A stretch of DNA of 64,000 nt from Nocardioides iriomotensis (GCF_004168035.1 NZ_SDPU01000027.1:1-64000); one strand, 5' to 3'; positions 32,251-40,751 are shown, counted from the first letter of the stretch. Made by a program: numbers and translations. The notes: generated by a model not told the origin, from the sequence alone.

Positions 32251-32637
32251 TCAGCGCACCAGACGGTCGAGCAGGTGGTCGAGCTGGCGGGCCGGGTCGT
32301 CGGTGGTGCCGCCGTGCACCGGGCCGGGCTGCACGACCGTCGACCGGGGAGCCTTGACGAACCCGAACCGTGTGCCCATCGGGGCGCGACCGGCCTCGCC
32401 GGCGCTCTCGTCGCCCCGGCAGACCGCCTCGATCGCCCGCAGCGCGGAAGCGACCGCCTCTGCGTCGACCTCGGGGGCCAGCGCGGCGAGGCGCTCGCGG
32501 TTGACGTGGCAGCGCGCCTCCAGGAAGTCGGCGGCCTGGCAGTAGAGCACGACGCCGACGTTGACGAACTCCTCGCGGTCGACGCGCGGCACGCACCGGA
32601 GCACGACGTACTGGAAGCCCATGCGCTGGGGGCTCAT
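32251..32637 (-). CDS. DUF3037 protein
   Basis: This 128-residue protein carries the DUF3037 pattern: QYVVLRCVPRVDREEFVNVGVVLYC at residues 9-33 and, near the end, TRFGFVKAPRSTVVQPGPVHGG. The function is unknown, but the family is usually encoded next to a HipA-like kinase, as here. The ATG overlaps the kinase stop (ATGA), so the two are made together. A paired toxin/regulator or kinase/substrate relation is possible but unproven. Confidence 0.88.
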   Translation of the reverse strand: MSPQRMGFQYVVLRCVPRVDREEFVNVGVVLYCQAADFLEARCHVNRERLAALAPEVDAEAVASALRAIEAVCRGDESAGEAGRAPMGTRFGFVKAPRSTVVQPGPVHGGTTDDPARQLDHLLDRLVR

Positions 32638-33404
32638 GCGGCCTCCACGACGGGCAGCCAGGCGCGGTCGCCCTCGACCCGCGCGAGCAGGAACTCGACG
32701 TAGGCCGCGCGCAGGGCGTCCGGGGTCTCCGCGCCCGGGACCGGCTCGAGCCACACGTCGGGCACGAGCCCGGCCACCTCCACCAGCAGGTCGCGGGTGA
32801 CGCGTGGGGCGAGGTCGGCGTCGACCGCCGGCACGCCACGGCGGTACGTCGCCAGCACGTGGTCGGACGCGTCGTACGGCTGCGCCGCGAAGCGGGCCGG
32901 CGAGCCGACGCCCCCGGACCAGCCGTGGTGGAAGTACAGGCAGGCGCCGTGGTCGATCGCCCACACGTCGCGGTGCCACACGAGCAGGTTGGGGTTGCGC
33001 CAGGAGCGGTCGACGTTGGCGCACAGCGCGTCGAGCCAGAGGATCCGGGCGGCGACCTCCGGGTCGGGCGTGCAGGCGGAGTCGTAGCCGAAGGAGCCGG
33101 GCAGGAAGTCGACGCCGAGGTTGGGCCCGATGCTGGCGGTCAGCAGGTCCTGGACCTCCTCGTCGGCCTCGTACTTCCCGATCGCCGCGTCGAGGTCGAC
33201 CACGACGAGCTCCGGCGTGGCGATGTCCAGGCGGCGGGCGAGCTCCCCGACCAGCACCTCGGCGACCAGCACCTTGGCGCCCTGCCCGGCGCCGCGGAAC
33301 TTGCAGACGTAGGTTCCCAGGTCGTCGGCCTCGACGATGCCGGGCAGCGAGCCGCCCTCGCGCAGCGGCGCGACGTACCGCGTGGCGGAGACGGTGCGGA
33401 TCAC
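32634..33404 (-). CDS. HipA-like kinase
   Basis: This 256-residue protein has a compact HipA-type kinase core: ATP-binding Lys35 in TYVCKFRG, and a catalytic loop with Asp132 and Asn139 in NVDRSWRNPNLL. Asp151 of a DHG triad sits where DFG-like metal binding is expected. It lacks the N-terminal HipA subdomain and is little more than half the size of E. coli HipA (440 residues). The GTG start overlaps the upstream metallopeptidase stop (GTGA), and its stop overlaps the DUF3037 gene. No HipB-like antitoxin is adjacent. Confidence 0.88.
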   Translation of the reverse strand: MIRTVSATRYVAPLREGGSLPGIVEADDLGTYVCKFRGAGQGAKVLVAEVLVGELARRLDIATPELVVVDLDAAIGKYEADEEVQDLLTASIGPNLGVDFLPGSFGYDSACTPDPEVAARILWLDALCANVDRSWRNPNLLVWHRDVWAIDHGACLYFHHGWSGGVGSPARFAAQPYDASDHVLATYRRGVPAVDADLAPRVTRDLLVEVAGLVPDVWLEPVPGAETPDALRAAYVEFLLARVEGDRAWLPVVEAA

Positions 33405-34366
33405 GGTTCGCTCCTCGAGGACGCGGTGACGAGGTGGTGGACGTACGCCAGCTTGTCGACCACCGGCGCACTCAGCACGAAAGGATAGAGATCGCCCTGG
33501 CCCATCGACCGGTTCATCTGGTTGAGCGCCCGGGTGAGCGGCAGCCAGGTGTCGAGGACGACCTCGGCGAACGGCCGCTCGGCGACCCGGGGGTCGCCGG
33601 TGAGCCCGTGCGCGTGGGCGGTCTCGAGGCCGTCGCGGACGTGCAGCACGTGGGCGAACGTCTCGGCGAAGTCCTCGAACGGGTGCATCGTCGCGTACGC
33701 CGACACGTAGCGCTCCGGCCAGTCCACCGGCGGACCGTCGGCGTAGTGCCGGTCCACCGCCTCCTGGTAGTCGGCCGTCTCGTCGCCGAACAGGTCGCGG
33801 GCGGCGGCGCGGGTCGCGTCGTCGGCGACGAGCAGCATCTCGTAGTAGTGGCCGATCTCGTGACGCAGGTGGCCGAGCATCGTGCGGTACGCCTCGCCCA
33901 TCTCGAGCCGCACGCGTTCGCGGTGCACGTCGTCGCTCTCGGCCAGGTCGATCGTCACGACGCCGTCGGCGTGCCCGGTGACGACGTGCTCCTCGACGCT
34001 CGAGAGCAGGTCGAACGCGAGGCCCCGGCCCTGCGCGTCCCGGGGCGCGACCGGCAGGCCCAGCGCATCGAGCTCGGCGACGAGGCGGCGCTTGGCCTGC
34101 TCGGCGACGTAGTACTGCGGGAGCCCGACGACGTCGTGGTCGGCGGGCCTGGTCCGGGTCAGGGCGCAGCAGTCACAGAGGCCGGGGGTCGCGACGATCC
34201 AGTTGCAGCCGTTGAGCGTGCGCTGCGAGCAGCGGGTGTCGTCGTCGGGCACGACCGTGATCCGCTGCTCGGCGCGCGACCAGCCCAGCGGGGAGTCGCA
34301 CGACAGGCAGATGGTGTTGTCGAAGTACACCTGCTCGCCGCAGGTGTCACAGGAGAAGGCACGCAC
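33401..34366 (-). CDS. zinc-ribbon metallopeptidase (putative)
   Basis: This 321-residue protein has an N-terminal zinc ribbon (Cys6, Cys9, Cys20, Cys23) and a further Cys cluster (CDCC) near residue 64. The zincin active site HLRHEIGHYYEML has His169, Glu170 and His173, and a downstream ETFAH probably gives the third ligand. It matches the putative zinc-binding metallopeptidase family (formerly DUF2248); no substrate is known. The GTG start lies 3 nt after the PPK2 stop. It is predicted cytoplasmic, with no signal peptide. Confidence 0.85.
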   Translation of the reverse strand: MRAFSCDTCGEQVYFDNTICLSCDSPLGWSRAEQRITVVPDDDTRCSQRTLNGCNWIVATPGLCDCCALTRTRPADHDVVGLPQYYVAEQAKRRLVAELDALGLPVAPRDAQGRGLAFDLLSSVEEHVVTGHADGVVTIDLAESDDVHRERVRLEMGEAYRTMLGHLRHEIGHYYEMLLVADDATRAAARDLFGDETADYQEAVDRHYADGPPVDWPERYVSAYATMHPFEDFAETFAHVLHVRDGLETAHAHGLTGDPRVAERPFAEVVLDTWLPLTRALNQMNRSMGQGDLYPFVLSAPVVDKLAYVHHLVTASSRSEP

Positions 34367-34369
34367 CCG

Positions 34370-35221
34370 TCAGACGTCCTGCTCCAGCAGGCGCTTGCGC
34401 TCGGTGGCGACGTCGAAGTCGGCGGCCGGCCAGCCGAGGTCGAACGACGCCAGGGTTTCGTGCAGCAGGGCGGCGACCGCCCAGTTCCTGTACCACTTGC
34501 GGTCGGCGGGGACGACGTGCCAGGGCGCGGCCTCGGTGTTGCAGCGCTCGAGGGCGATCTCGTAGGCCTGCTCGTAGTCCGGCCAGAGTGCGCGCTCGTC
34601 GATGTCGCCGGGGTTGTACTTCCAGTGCTTCTCGGGGTTCTCGAGCCGTTCGAGCAGCCGCGCCTTCTGCTCCTCCGCGGACACGTGGAGCATGCACTTC
34701 ACGACGGTGGTGCCGGTGTCGCCGAGCAGCTTCTCGATCGTGTTGATCGCGTCGTACCGACGCTCGATCTCGGCGTCGTCGGCGAGCCCGCGCACCCGGG
34801 CGATGAGCACGTCCTCGTAGTGCGAGCGGTCGAAGATGCCGATCATCCCGACCTCCGGCAGCTCGCGCTCGATGCGCCACAGGAAGTCGTGGCCGCGCTC
34901 CTCGTCCGTGGGAGCCTTGAACGCCTTGATGTGCACGCCCTGCGGGTCGAACAGCCCGACGGCGTGCCGCATGACACCGCCCTTGCCGGAGGTGTCCATG
35001 CCCTGCAGAACCAACAGGATCCGGCGGTTGCCACCGGACCGGCCGTCGGCGAAGAGGCGCTCCTGGAGGTCGGCGAGCGGGTCCGCCAGCGCCGCGAGGG
35101 CCGCCTTGCCGTCGTCCTTGTCGCCGTCGAAGCCGGGCGTGCCCTTGGCGTCGTAGCTCGAGAGGTCGACGGGGCCCGGCGGCACCCGCAGCGCGTCGGC
35201 GATCGTCATGCCGGCGATCAT
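34370..35221 (-). CDS. polyphosphate kinase 2 (PPK2-family phosphotransferase)
   Basis: This 283-residue protein transfers phosphate between polyphosphate and nucleotides. Walker A is GMDTSGKGG at 74-82, the lid module includes FKAPTDEERGHDF, and Walker B is FDRSHYED at 130-137. It is a single-domain enzyme of the PPK2 class that phosphorylates AMP or NDP; the subclass is not decided here. It is the first gene of the tight minus-strand operon with the metallopeptidase, HipA-like kinase and DUF3037 genes. An ATG four codons in is the alternative start. Confidence 0.93.
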   Translation of the reverse strand: MIAGMTIADALRVPPGPVDLSSYDAKGTPGFDGDKDDGKAALAALADPLADLQERLFADGRSGGNRRILLVLQGMDTSGKGGVMRHAVGLFDPQGVHIKAFKAPTDEERGHDFLWRIERELPEVGMIGIFDRSHYEDVLIARVRGLADDAEIERRYDAINTIEKLLGDTGTTVVKCMLHVSAEEQKARLLERLENPEKHWKYNPGDIDERALWPDYEQAYEIALERCNTEAAPWHVVPADRKWYRNWAVAALLHETLASFDLGWPAADFDVATERKRLLEQDV

Positions 35222-35237
35222 GCCACCCGCGAGATGG

Positions 35238-35840
35238 TCAGACGCGACGGATCTTGCCGGACTTGCCCGACAGGCTGGGGCCGGTGCTGCCGGCGATGTC
35301 GCGGTACGACGCGCGGTTGCCGTCGCCCTTCTCCCAGTAGTTGCCTCCGCCGGAGACGACCTTGATCCAGCGGGGCGCCGAGAGGCAGCGTCGGGGGACG
35401 CTGACCTTCACGACGTTCTTGGAGAAGCTGACCTTCTCGTGGATGCCGCCGCAGCGGCGGCCGGCGAGGTAGCCGGTGCTGCCGCGGCTGTCGCCGTCCT
35501 TGGCGAAGACGATGCGGTAGTGCCTGCCCTCGTTGGTCTTGACCTTGGTCTGGGTGACGACGCCCTCGGCCTTGCTCGACAGGTCGAGGAAGGTGGTCTT
35601 GACGACGACGCGACGGGCGGAGTGCTTGACCTTGACCGCCACGATGTCGGCGTTGACGGCCGAGCCCGCCGGCGAGAAGCCGGTGACCTTGCCGTGGCTG
35701 ATCTCCTCCTGCCAGCTGTCCCCAGTGCCGTCGCCGATGGTGAGCGACCCGGCGTGGGCGGTGGCGGGTGCGAGCAGCGCTGCGGCGACGGTGGTCGTCG
35801 CGACGAGCGCGCGCGTGGGCAGGCTGAAGCGCTTGGACAT
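35238..35840 (-). CDS. secreted protein, three-copy paralogous family
   Basis: This 200-residue exported protein has a signal peptide (about 1-30, cleavage near AHAGS) and a GDGTGDSW acidic turn. A pair of strands (DIVAVKVKHSARRVVVKTTFLDL) follows, and the same closing motif as its paralogues: VVKVSVPRRCLSAPRWIKVV. A Cys-x-x paired with an earlier Cys (GRRCGG) may give a disulfide. The function is unknown. It precedes nothing on its strand closer than PPK2, which starts 17 bp further on, so readthrough into that operon is possible. Confidence 0.78.
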   Translation of the reverse strand: MSKRFSLPTRALVATTTVAAALLAPATAHAGSLTIGDGTGDSWQEEISHGKVTGFSPAGSAVNADIVAVKVKHSARRVVVKTTFLDLSSKAEGVVTQTKVKTNEGRHYRIVFAKDGDSRGSTGYLAGRRCGGIHEKVSFSKNVVKVSVPRRCLSAPRWIKVVSGGGNYWEKGDGNRASYRDIAGSTGPSLSGKSGKIRRV

Positions 35841-35894
35841 GGTGGTCCCCCGGTTCCCGAGATGAACGCCCCGATGGCGTCCGGTGCCCGAAGA

Positions 35895-36914
35895 CTAGAG
35901 GTCGGTGCCCTCGCGAGCCAGGGCCACGAGCCGCGAGACGGCACGGAAGTACTTCTTGCGGTAGCCGCCCTCGAGCAGCGGCGGCGCGAACAGCTCGTCG
36001 AACGAGACGCCGCTCGCGACGACCGGCAGGTCCCGGTCGTACATCCGGTCGGCGAGCACGACCAGTCGGAGCGCGACGCTCTGGTCGTCGACCGTCCGGA
36101 CGTCGTCGAGGCAGACCACCGCGACGCCGTCGAGGAGCGCGCCGTACTTCGACGGATGGACCTGCGCGAGGTGGCGGTGGAGGTCGACGAAGTGGTCGTG
36201 GCTCGCGCCGGGCTGCTTCGCCGCCGCGGCGACGTCGCCGTCGCTGCGCGGACCGGGTGCCTCGGGCAGCCCGCGGTGCCGGTAGTCCTCGCCGTCGATG
36301 CGCACCGACCGGAAGTGCGCCGACAGGCCCTGGATCTCGCGCAGGAAGTCGGCGGTGGCGAACCGTCCCTCGCCGAGCTTGCCGGGCAACGTGTTGGAGG
36401 TCGCCATCAGCCGCACGCCGGCGTCGCGCAGGTGCCGCAGCAGGGTGGAGACCAGGACGGTGTCGCCGGGGTCGTCGAGCTCGAACTCGTCGACGCAGAC
36501 CAGCCGGTACGCCGACAGGGCCTCGACCGCTGCATGGAAGCCGAGCGCGCCGACGAGGTGGGTCAGCTCGACGAAGGTGGCGAAGAGCTTCGGCCCCGGC
36601 GCGGCGTGCCAGGTGGACGCCAGCAGGTGGGTCTTGCCGACGCCGTACCCGCCGTCGAGGTAGACGCCGCCGTCGCCGTCGGGCTCCGCGCCCTGCCGGG
36701 ACCACCAGCGCCGTGGTCTCGACGGGGTCGACCACCCGGACAGCCAGTCCCGCAGCACCTCCACGGCCTCCGCCTGCGACGGCTGGTCGGGGTCGGGCTC
36801 GTAGGAGTCGAACGACACGTCCGCGAACCGCGGCGGCGGGACGAGCTCGGCGAGCAGCCGGTCCTTGGGGACCGACGGGTCGCGCTCGGTCAGTCGGATC
36901 GGCCCGTCGCTCAC
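35895..36914 (-). CDS. zapE: cell-division ATPase ZapE (AFG1 family)
   Basis: This 339-residue AAA+-type ATPase has Walker A GGYGVGKTHLL near residue 95, Walker B LVCVDEFELDD near 145, and the sensor region MATSNTLPGKLGEGRF near 180. ZapE stabilises late division rings in proteobacteria; AFG1 relatives act in mitochondria. The role in actinobacteria is not established. The start is GTG at 36912-36914, 6 nt after TACGAT (leaderless). It is divergent from the ligase gene, whose promoter lies in the same 75-bp gap together with a REP-like repeat. Confidence 0.9.
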   Translation of the reverse strand: MSDGPIRLTERDPSVPKDRLLAELVPPPRFADVSFDSYEPDPDQPSQAEAVEVLRDWLSGWSTPSRPRRWWSRQGAEPDGDGGVYLDGGYGVGKTHLLASTWHAAPGPKLFATFVELTHLVGALGFHAAVEALSAYRLVCVDEFELDDPGDTVLVSTLLRHLRDAGVRLMATSNTLPGKLGEGRFATADFLREIQGLSAHFRSVRIDGEDYRHRGLPEAPGPRSDGDVAAAAKQPGASHDHFVDLHRHLAQVHPSKYGALLDGVAVVCLDDVRTVDDQSVALRLVVLADRMYDRDLPVVASGVSFDELFAPPLLEGGYRKKYFRAVSRLVALAREGTDL

Positions 36915-36943
36915 CGGTGCATCGTAGACAGCGCCCCGGCAGG

Positions 36944-36962
36944 GGTCTCGACAGGCTCGACC
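36944..36962. repeat. REP-like repeat, single copy
   Basis: GGTCTCGACAGGCTCGACC is a third copy of the repeat found as an inverted pair at 22173-22220. It lies in the divergent zapE-ligase gap. Confidence 0.55.
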
Positions 36963-36977
36963 GGCCGGGACGCCGAC

Positions 36978-36983
36978 TAGGGT
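36978..36983 (+). promoter_or_regulatory. leaderless -10 box of the ligase gene
   Basis: TAGGGT lies 6 nt before GTG 36990, which supports that start and a leaderless mRNA. Confidence 0.65.
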
Positions 36984-36989
36984 GCTGAC

Positions 36990-38093
36990 GTGCGCCTGCC
37001 CGTGATGCCCCCGGTCCAGCCGATGCTCGCCAAGTCCGTGAAGGGCATCCCCGACCCGGACAAGCACGGCGGGCTCTCGTTCGAGCCCAAGTGGGACGGG
37101 TTCCGGTGCCTGGTCTTCCGCGACGGTGACGAGGTGGTGCTGGCCAGCCGCAACACCAAGCCGCTGACCCGCTACTTCCCCGAGGTGGTCGAGGCCCTGA
37201 AGGCGAACCTCCCTGAGCGGATCGTGCTCGACGGCGAGATCTTCGTCGCGATCGGCGACCGTCTGGAGTTCGAGAAGCTGCAGGAGCGCATCCACCCCGC
37301 CGACTCGCGGGTCCGGATGCTGGCCGAGGCGACACCCGCCGACTACGTCGCCTTCGACCTGCTGGCGGTCGGTGACGAGTCGTACCTCGACCGGCCGTTC
37401 GCGGAGCGGCGGGCTCGGCTCGAGACCGAGCTCGCCGACGTCCGGTCGCCGATCCACCTCACCCGGACGACGACCGACCCGGCCGAGGCCGAGGAGTGGT
37501 TCGACGCCTTCGAGGGGGCGGGCCTCGACGGCGTCGTCGCCAAGCCGCTCGGGGCGACGTACCAGCCGAACGCCCGCACCATGCTCAAGATCAAGCACGA
37601 GCGCACCGCCGACGTCGTGCTCGCCGGCTTCCGCCACCACAAGACCTCCACCCCCGAACGGCCGCTGCTCGGCTCGATGCTGCTCGGGCTGTACGACGAC
37701 GAGGGGAACCTGCAGCACATCGGCGTCTCCGCCTCGTTCACCGAGAAGCGCCGCGCCGAGCTGTTCGAGGAGCTCCAGCCGCTGGTCGTCGAGGACCTCG
37801 CCGACCATCCCTGGGGCCGGTGGCAGGAGTGGGCGATCGCCAACCCCGACCGGGTGCCGGGCACGCAGAGCCGCTGGAGCCAGGGCAAGGACCTGTCCTT
37901 CGTGGCGCTGCGACCCGAGCGCGTGCTCGAGGTGGGCTACGACCACATGGAGGGCTCGCGCTTCCGGCACACTGCGCAGTTCAAGCGCTGGCGTCCCGAC
38001 CGCGACCCGGAGTCGTGCGGCTACGCCCAGCTCGACGAACCCGTCTCCTACGACCTCGACGACGTCCTCGGAAACCCGGACCGGAAGGCCTAG
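36990..38093 (+). CDS. ligC: ATP-dependent DNA ligase (LigC type)
   Basis: This 367-residue ligase seals nicks using ATP. Motif I is EPKWDGFR with the adenylated Lys at about residue 34; motif III is near VAFDLLAV, motif IV is GLDGVVAKPLG, and the C-terminal OB-fold ends in RFRHTAQFKRWRPD (motif V/VI region). Without a nuclease or polymerase domain it is like mycobacterial LigC. Two gene blocks downstream is a LigD-type polymerase, and the two probably work in non-homologous end-joining or base-excision repair. Its stop codon TAG is part of the next gene's -10 box. Confidence 0.93.
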   Translation: MRLPVMPPVQPMLAKSVKGIPDPDKHGGLSFEPKWDGFRCLVFRDGDEVVLASRNTKPLTRYFPEVVEALKANLPERIVLDGEIFVAIGDRLEFEKLQERIHPADSRVRMLAEATPADYVAFDLLAVGDESYLDRPFAERRARLETELADVRSPIHLTRTTTDPAEAEEWFDAFEGAGLDGVVAKPLGATYQPNARTMLKIKHERTADVVLAGFRHHKTSTPERPLLGSMLLGLYDDEGNLQHIGVSASFTEKRRAELFEELQPLVVEDLADHPWGRWQEWAIANPDRVPGTQSRWSQGKDLSFVALRPERVLEVGYDHMEGSRFRHTAQFKRWRPDRDPESCGYAQLDEPVSYDLDDVLGNPDRKA

Positions 38094-38102
38094 GCTCGTC
38101 TC

Positions 38103-38648
38103 ATGGGTGAGACCTACGACGTGGTGCTCCTGGTGGAGCAGCCCCTCTCCTTCCAGGACGCTCGACAGGTGCGGAGTCTGCACAACGACGACGACTTCGA
38201 CGACCCGGTGCGGTACCACGTGCTGCTCCCGGTCGAGGACGCCGCGGCCCGTGTCGAGTCGGCCCTCGGGTCGATCGCGGCCAGCGAGGTGCTGGCGACC
38301 CCGGCGATGGTCATGGACAGCGAGAACCTCGAGGCGATGCAGCGCGAGCTGCTCGACCAGGCGCGCGACGACGTGGGCGACTGCGTCGACCGGCTGGGCG
38401 CCGACGGCTGCAACGTCATCGGCGAGGTCGTCACCGCGGACCCGATCGACGCGCTCGCGACCAAGGTCAAGGAGGTCGACGCGGCCGAGGTGATCATCCT
38501 GACCCGGCCCCACGTGGTGTCGGAGTTCTTCCACCTCGACTGGTCGTCGCGTGCGCGTCGCAAGCTCGGGGTCCCGGTCCTGCACCTGCTCGAGCACGAG
38601 AACTTCGACGAGCAGGCCGGCGGCGGCGAGGGCGTCAGCGGCTTCTGA
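38103..38648 (+). CDS. universal-stress-like hypothetical protein
   Basis: This 181-residue protein has an alternating strand/helix layout, starts YDVVLLVEQPLSF and ends LGVPVLHLLEHENFDEQAGG. The middle block VDAAEVIILTRPHV followed by RRKLGVPVLHL resembles a USP-type Rossmann fold, but the ATP-binding G-x-x-G-x9-G-S/T motif is not clear. I cannot assign a function. The ATG is 6 nt after TAGGCT (38091-38096), whose TAG is the ligase stop codon. Confidence 0.65.
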   Translation: MGETYDVVLLVEQPLSFQDARQVRSLHNDDDFDDPVRYHVLLPVEDAAARVESALGSIAASEVLATPAMVMDSENLEAMQRELLDQARDDVGDCVDRLGADGCNVIGEVVTADPIDALATKVKEVDAAEVIILTRPHVVSEFFHLDWSSRARRKLGVPVLHLLEHENFDEQAGGGEGVSGF

Positions 38649-38669
38649 CCGCCCAGGCCCGGCCCGGGG

Positions 38670-39188
38670 CTACTCCCCCGTCGGACCGCCCGCGAGCTCG
38701 ACGGCCACGTCGAGGTGACCCGCGTGCCGGGCGTACTCCTGGAGCACGTGGAAGCAGATCCAGCCCAGCGTCGCCGGCTCCTGGTCGCCGAACCGCGGAC
38801 CGGGCGGCGCCTGCCGGTCGAGCGGCGTTCCCTCCAGCACGGCGGTCGTCCGCGCGCCCACCTCGCGCAGCATTGCGGCGAGGTCGTCGTACGTCACGTC
38901 CTCCGGGACTTGCCACCGGTCGTCGACCGCGTCACCCCAGGGGTCCGGGACGTCCTCGCCGAGGAAGCCCCACACGAACCAGCGCCGCTCCATGTGCGCG
39001 AGGTGGGTGAGCATCTCCAGCGGCGTCCACCCCGACGGCAACCGCGTCGTGCGGCGCTCGGCCTCGTCGAGGACCGCGACCTTGTGCAGCACGGTGGCGC
39101 GGTACCAGTCGAGGTAGAGCGCGAACAACGTCGCCGCGTCGCCGGTGTGCGCGCGGGGCTCGGGGAAGGGCGGGTGCGGCTCGGTCAC
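38670..39188 (-). CDS. DinB/DUF664-family protein
   Basis: This 172-residue four-helix protein has the DinB fold, with metal-ligand histidines in LTHLAHMERRW (about residue 66) and EYARHAGHLDV (about residue 155). DUF664 members in actinobacteria are often mycothiol-dependent transferases, so the thiol substrate may be mycothiol (inference). The GTG start overlaps the stop of the LigD-polymerase gene (GTGA), which gives translational coupling. Confidence 0.85.
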   Translation of the reverse strand: MTEPHPPFPEPRAHTGDAATLFALYLDWYRATVLHKVAVLDEAERRTTRLPSGWTPLEMLTHLAHMERRWFVWGFLGEDVPDPWGDAVDDRWQVPEDVTYDDLAAMLREVGARTTAVLEGTPLDRQAPPGPRFGDQEPATLGWICFHVLQEYARHAGHLDVAVELAGGPTGE

Positions 39189-40279
39189 GTGCCCTCGATC
39201 CGGTTGCCGTGCTCGTCCCAGTGCGCGGCGACCTTCTTGCTCGGCTGCACGCGCGGCGGCTCGCCCGGCATCTTCGGGTAGTCCGGCGGGTAGTTGAGCT
39301 CGCCGAGCCCGGCGGCCACCTGCTCCTCCCACAGGTCGAGCAGCGGCTGCAGCGAGCACTGCACGTCGTCGATCGCGGCCATCGCGTCGCCCTGGTCGCG
39401 CAGCCGGTCGGGCACGGTGAACAGGTTGAACCGCGCCGGGTCGCCGACCTCCGGCAGCTCGTCCCAGTGCACCGGGGTGGACACGGGCGCGCCGGGCTTC
39501 GGCCGCAGGGAGTACGCCGACGCGATGGTCCGGTCGCGGGAGTTCTGGTTGTAGTCGACGAAGATCCGCTCGCCGCGCTCCTCCTTCCACCACGCGGTGG
39601 TGACCTCCGGGGTGCGCCGCTCGAGCTCGCGGCCGAACGCGATCGCCGCGTGCCGGACGTCGACGAAGTCCCAGCGCGGCTCGATCCGCACGTAGACGTG
39701 CACGCCCCGGTTGCCGCTGGTCTTCGGGAAGCCGACCAGGCCCAGGTCGTCGATCAGCTCCCGGGCGACCAGAGCGACGCGCGCCGCGTCGGTGAAGTCC
39801 GTGCCGGGCTGCGGGTCGAGGTCGATGCGCAGCTCGTCGGGGTGCTCGTTGTCGTCCCGGCGGCACGGCCAGGGGTGGAACGTGATCGCACCCATCTGCG
39901 CCGCCCACGCCGGCACGGCCACCTCGGTCGGGCACATCTCCTCGGCGGTGCGGCCGGAGGGGAACGTCACCGTCGCGCTCTCGACGTACTCGGGCGCGCC
40001 CTTCATCATCCGCTTCTGGTAGAACGCGTCGGCGTCCCGGTCGGCGTACCCGGTGGCGAGCTTCATGCCCTCGCGCACGCCCTTGGGCCAGCGCTCCAGG
40101 GCGGTCGGCCGGTCGCGGAGCGCGCGCATGATGCCGTCCTCGACGGCGGCGTAGTACTCCACCACCTGGAGCTTGCTGACCTCGGCGGTGTGCTCGGTGG
40201 CCTCGTAGATGACCCGGTCGGGGCTGGAGACGCGCACCGGGCGCCCTCCGGCGTCGACCTCGGCCGCGGGTGTCGCCAT
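39185..40279 (-). CDS. LigD-type polymerase (non-homologous end-joining)
   Basis: This 364-residue primase-polymerase (PolDom) extends broken ends with ribonucleotides or deoxynucleotides. The catalytic acid pair is RIDLDPQPG near residue 150, and SGNRGVHVYV follows near 187. It is a stand-alone polymerase without the ligase and phosphoesterase domains of full LigD. The ATG at 40277-40279 is 6 nt after TTGGAT, an imperfect leaderless -10 box. A Ku gene is not in the window. It is coupled to the DinB gene downstream and close to a LigC-type ligase. Confidence 0.93.
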   Translation of the reverse strand: MATPAAEVDAGGRPVRVSSPDRVIYEATEHTAEVSKLQVVEYYAAVEDGIMRALRDRPTALERWPKGVREGMKLATGYADRDADAFYQKRMMKGAPEYVESATVTFPSGRTAEEMCPTEVAVPAWAAQMGAITFHPWPCRRDDNEHPDELRIDLDPQPGTDFTDAARVALVARELIDDLGLVGFPKTSGNRGVHVYVRIEPRWDFVDVRHAAIAFGRELERRTPEVTTAWWKEERGERIFVDYNQNSRDRTIASAYSLRPKPGAPVSTPVHWDELPEVGDPARFNLFTVPDRLRDQGDAMAAIDDVQCSLQPLLDLWEEQVAAGLGELNYPPDYPKMPGEPPRVQPSKKVAAHWDEHGNRIEGT

Positions 40280-40333
40280 GGCGCCATCCAAGCACCCACC
40301 TCGGAGGGTTGCCCCGGTTCGTAGGCTGGAGGC

Positions 40334-40744
40334 ATGGCTTACCAGGTCAGCAAGACCGACGACGAGTGGCGCGAGGAGCTCTCCCCCGACGAGTTCGCCG
40401 TCCTGCGCCGGGCCGGCACCGAGCGGCCCTTCACCGGGAAGTACACCGACGAGAAGACCGTTGGCGTCTACAGGTGCCGCGCGTGCCAGAGCGAGCTGTT
40501 CCGCTCCGAGACGAAGTTCGACTCGCACTGCGGCTGGCCGTCGTTCTACGCGCCGCTGGCCGAGGACCGCGTCGAGTACATCGAGGACAGCTCGATGGGA
40601 ATGAAGCGCGTCGAGGTGCGCTGCGGGAACTGCGGGTCGCACCTGGGGCACGTGTTCGAGGGCGAGGGCTACGGCACCCCGACCGACCAGCGCTACTGCA
40701 TCAACTCGATCAGCCTCACCCTCGAGCCGTCCGATCCGCGATGA
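40334..40744 (+). CDS. msrB: methionine-R-sulfoxide reductase MsrB
   Basis: This 136-residue enzyme repairs methionine-R-sulfoxide. The two structural zinc CxxC pairs are CRACQ and CGNC. The catalytic Cys lies in RYCINS near residue 121, and the resolving region GWPSFY is in its usual place. The ATG is 6 nt after TAGGCT and is also preceded by GGAGG, so either leaderless or SD-led initiation is possible. It runs 7 nt into the malQ gene, so the two are probably one transcript. Confidence 0.96.
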   Translation: MAYQVSKTDDEWREELSPDEFAVLRRAGTERPFTGKYTDEKTVGVYRCRACQSELFRSETKFDSHCGWPSFYAPLAEDRVEYIEDSSMGMKRVEVRCGNCGSHLGHVFEGEGYGTPTDQRYCINSISLTLEPSDPR

Positions 40745-40751
40745 TCGGGGC

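Noticed and set aside
36712-36738. A further REP-like copy inside zapE (GGTCTCGACGGGGTCGACC)
   Set aside because: It lies in the coding frame of a conserved protein and matches less well; coding constraint explains it.
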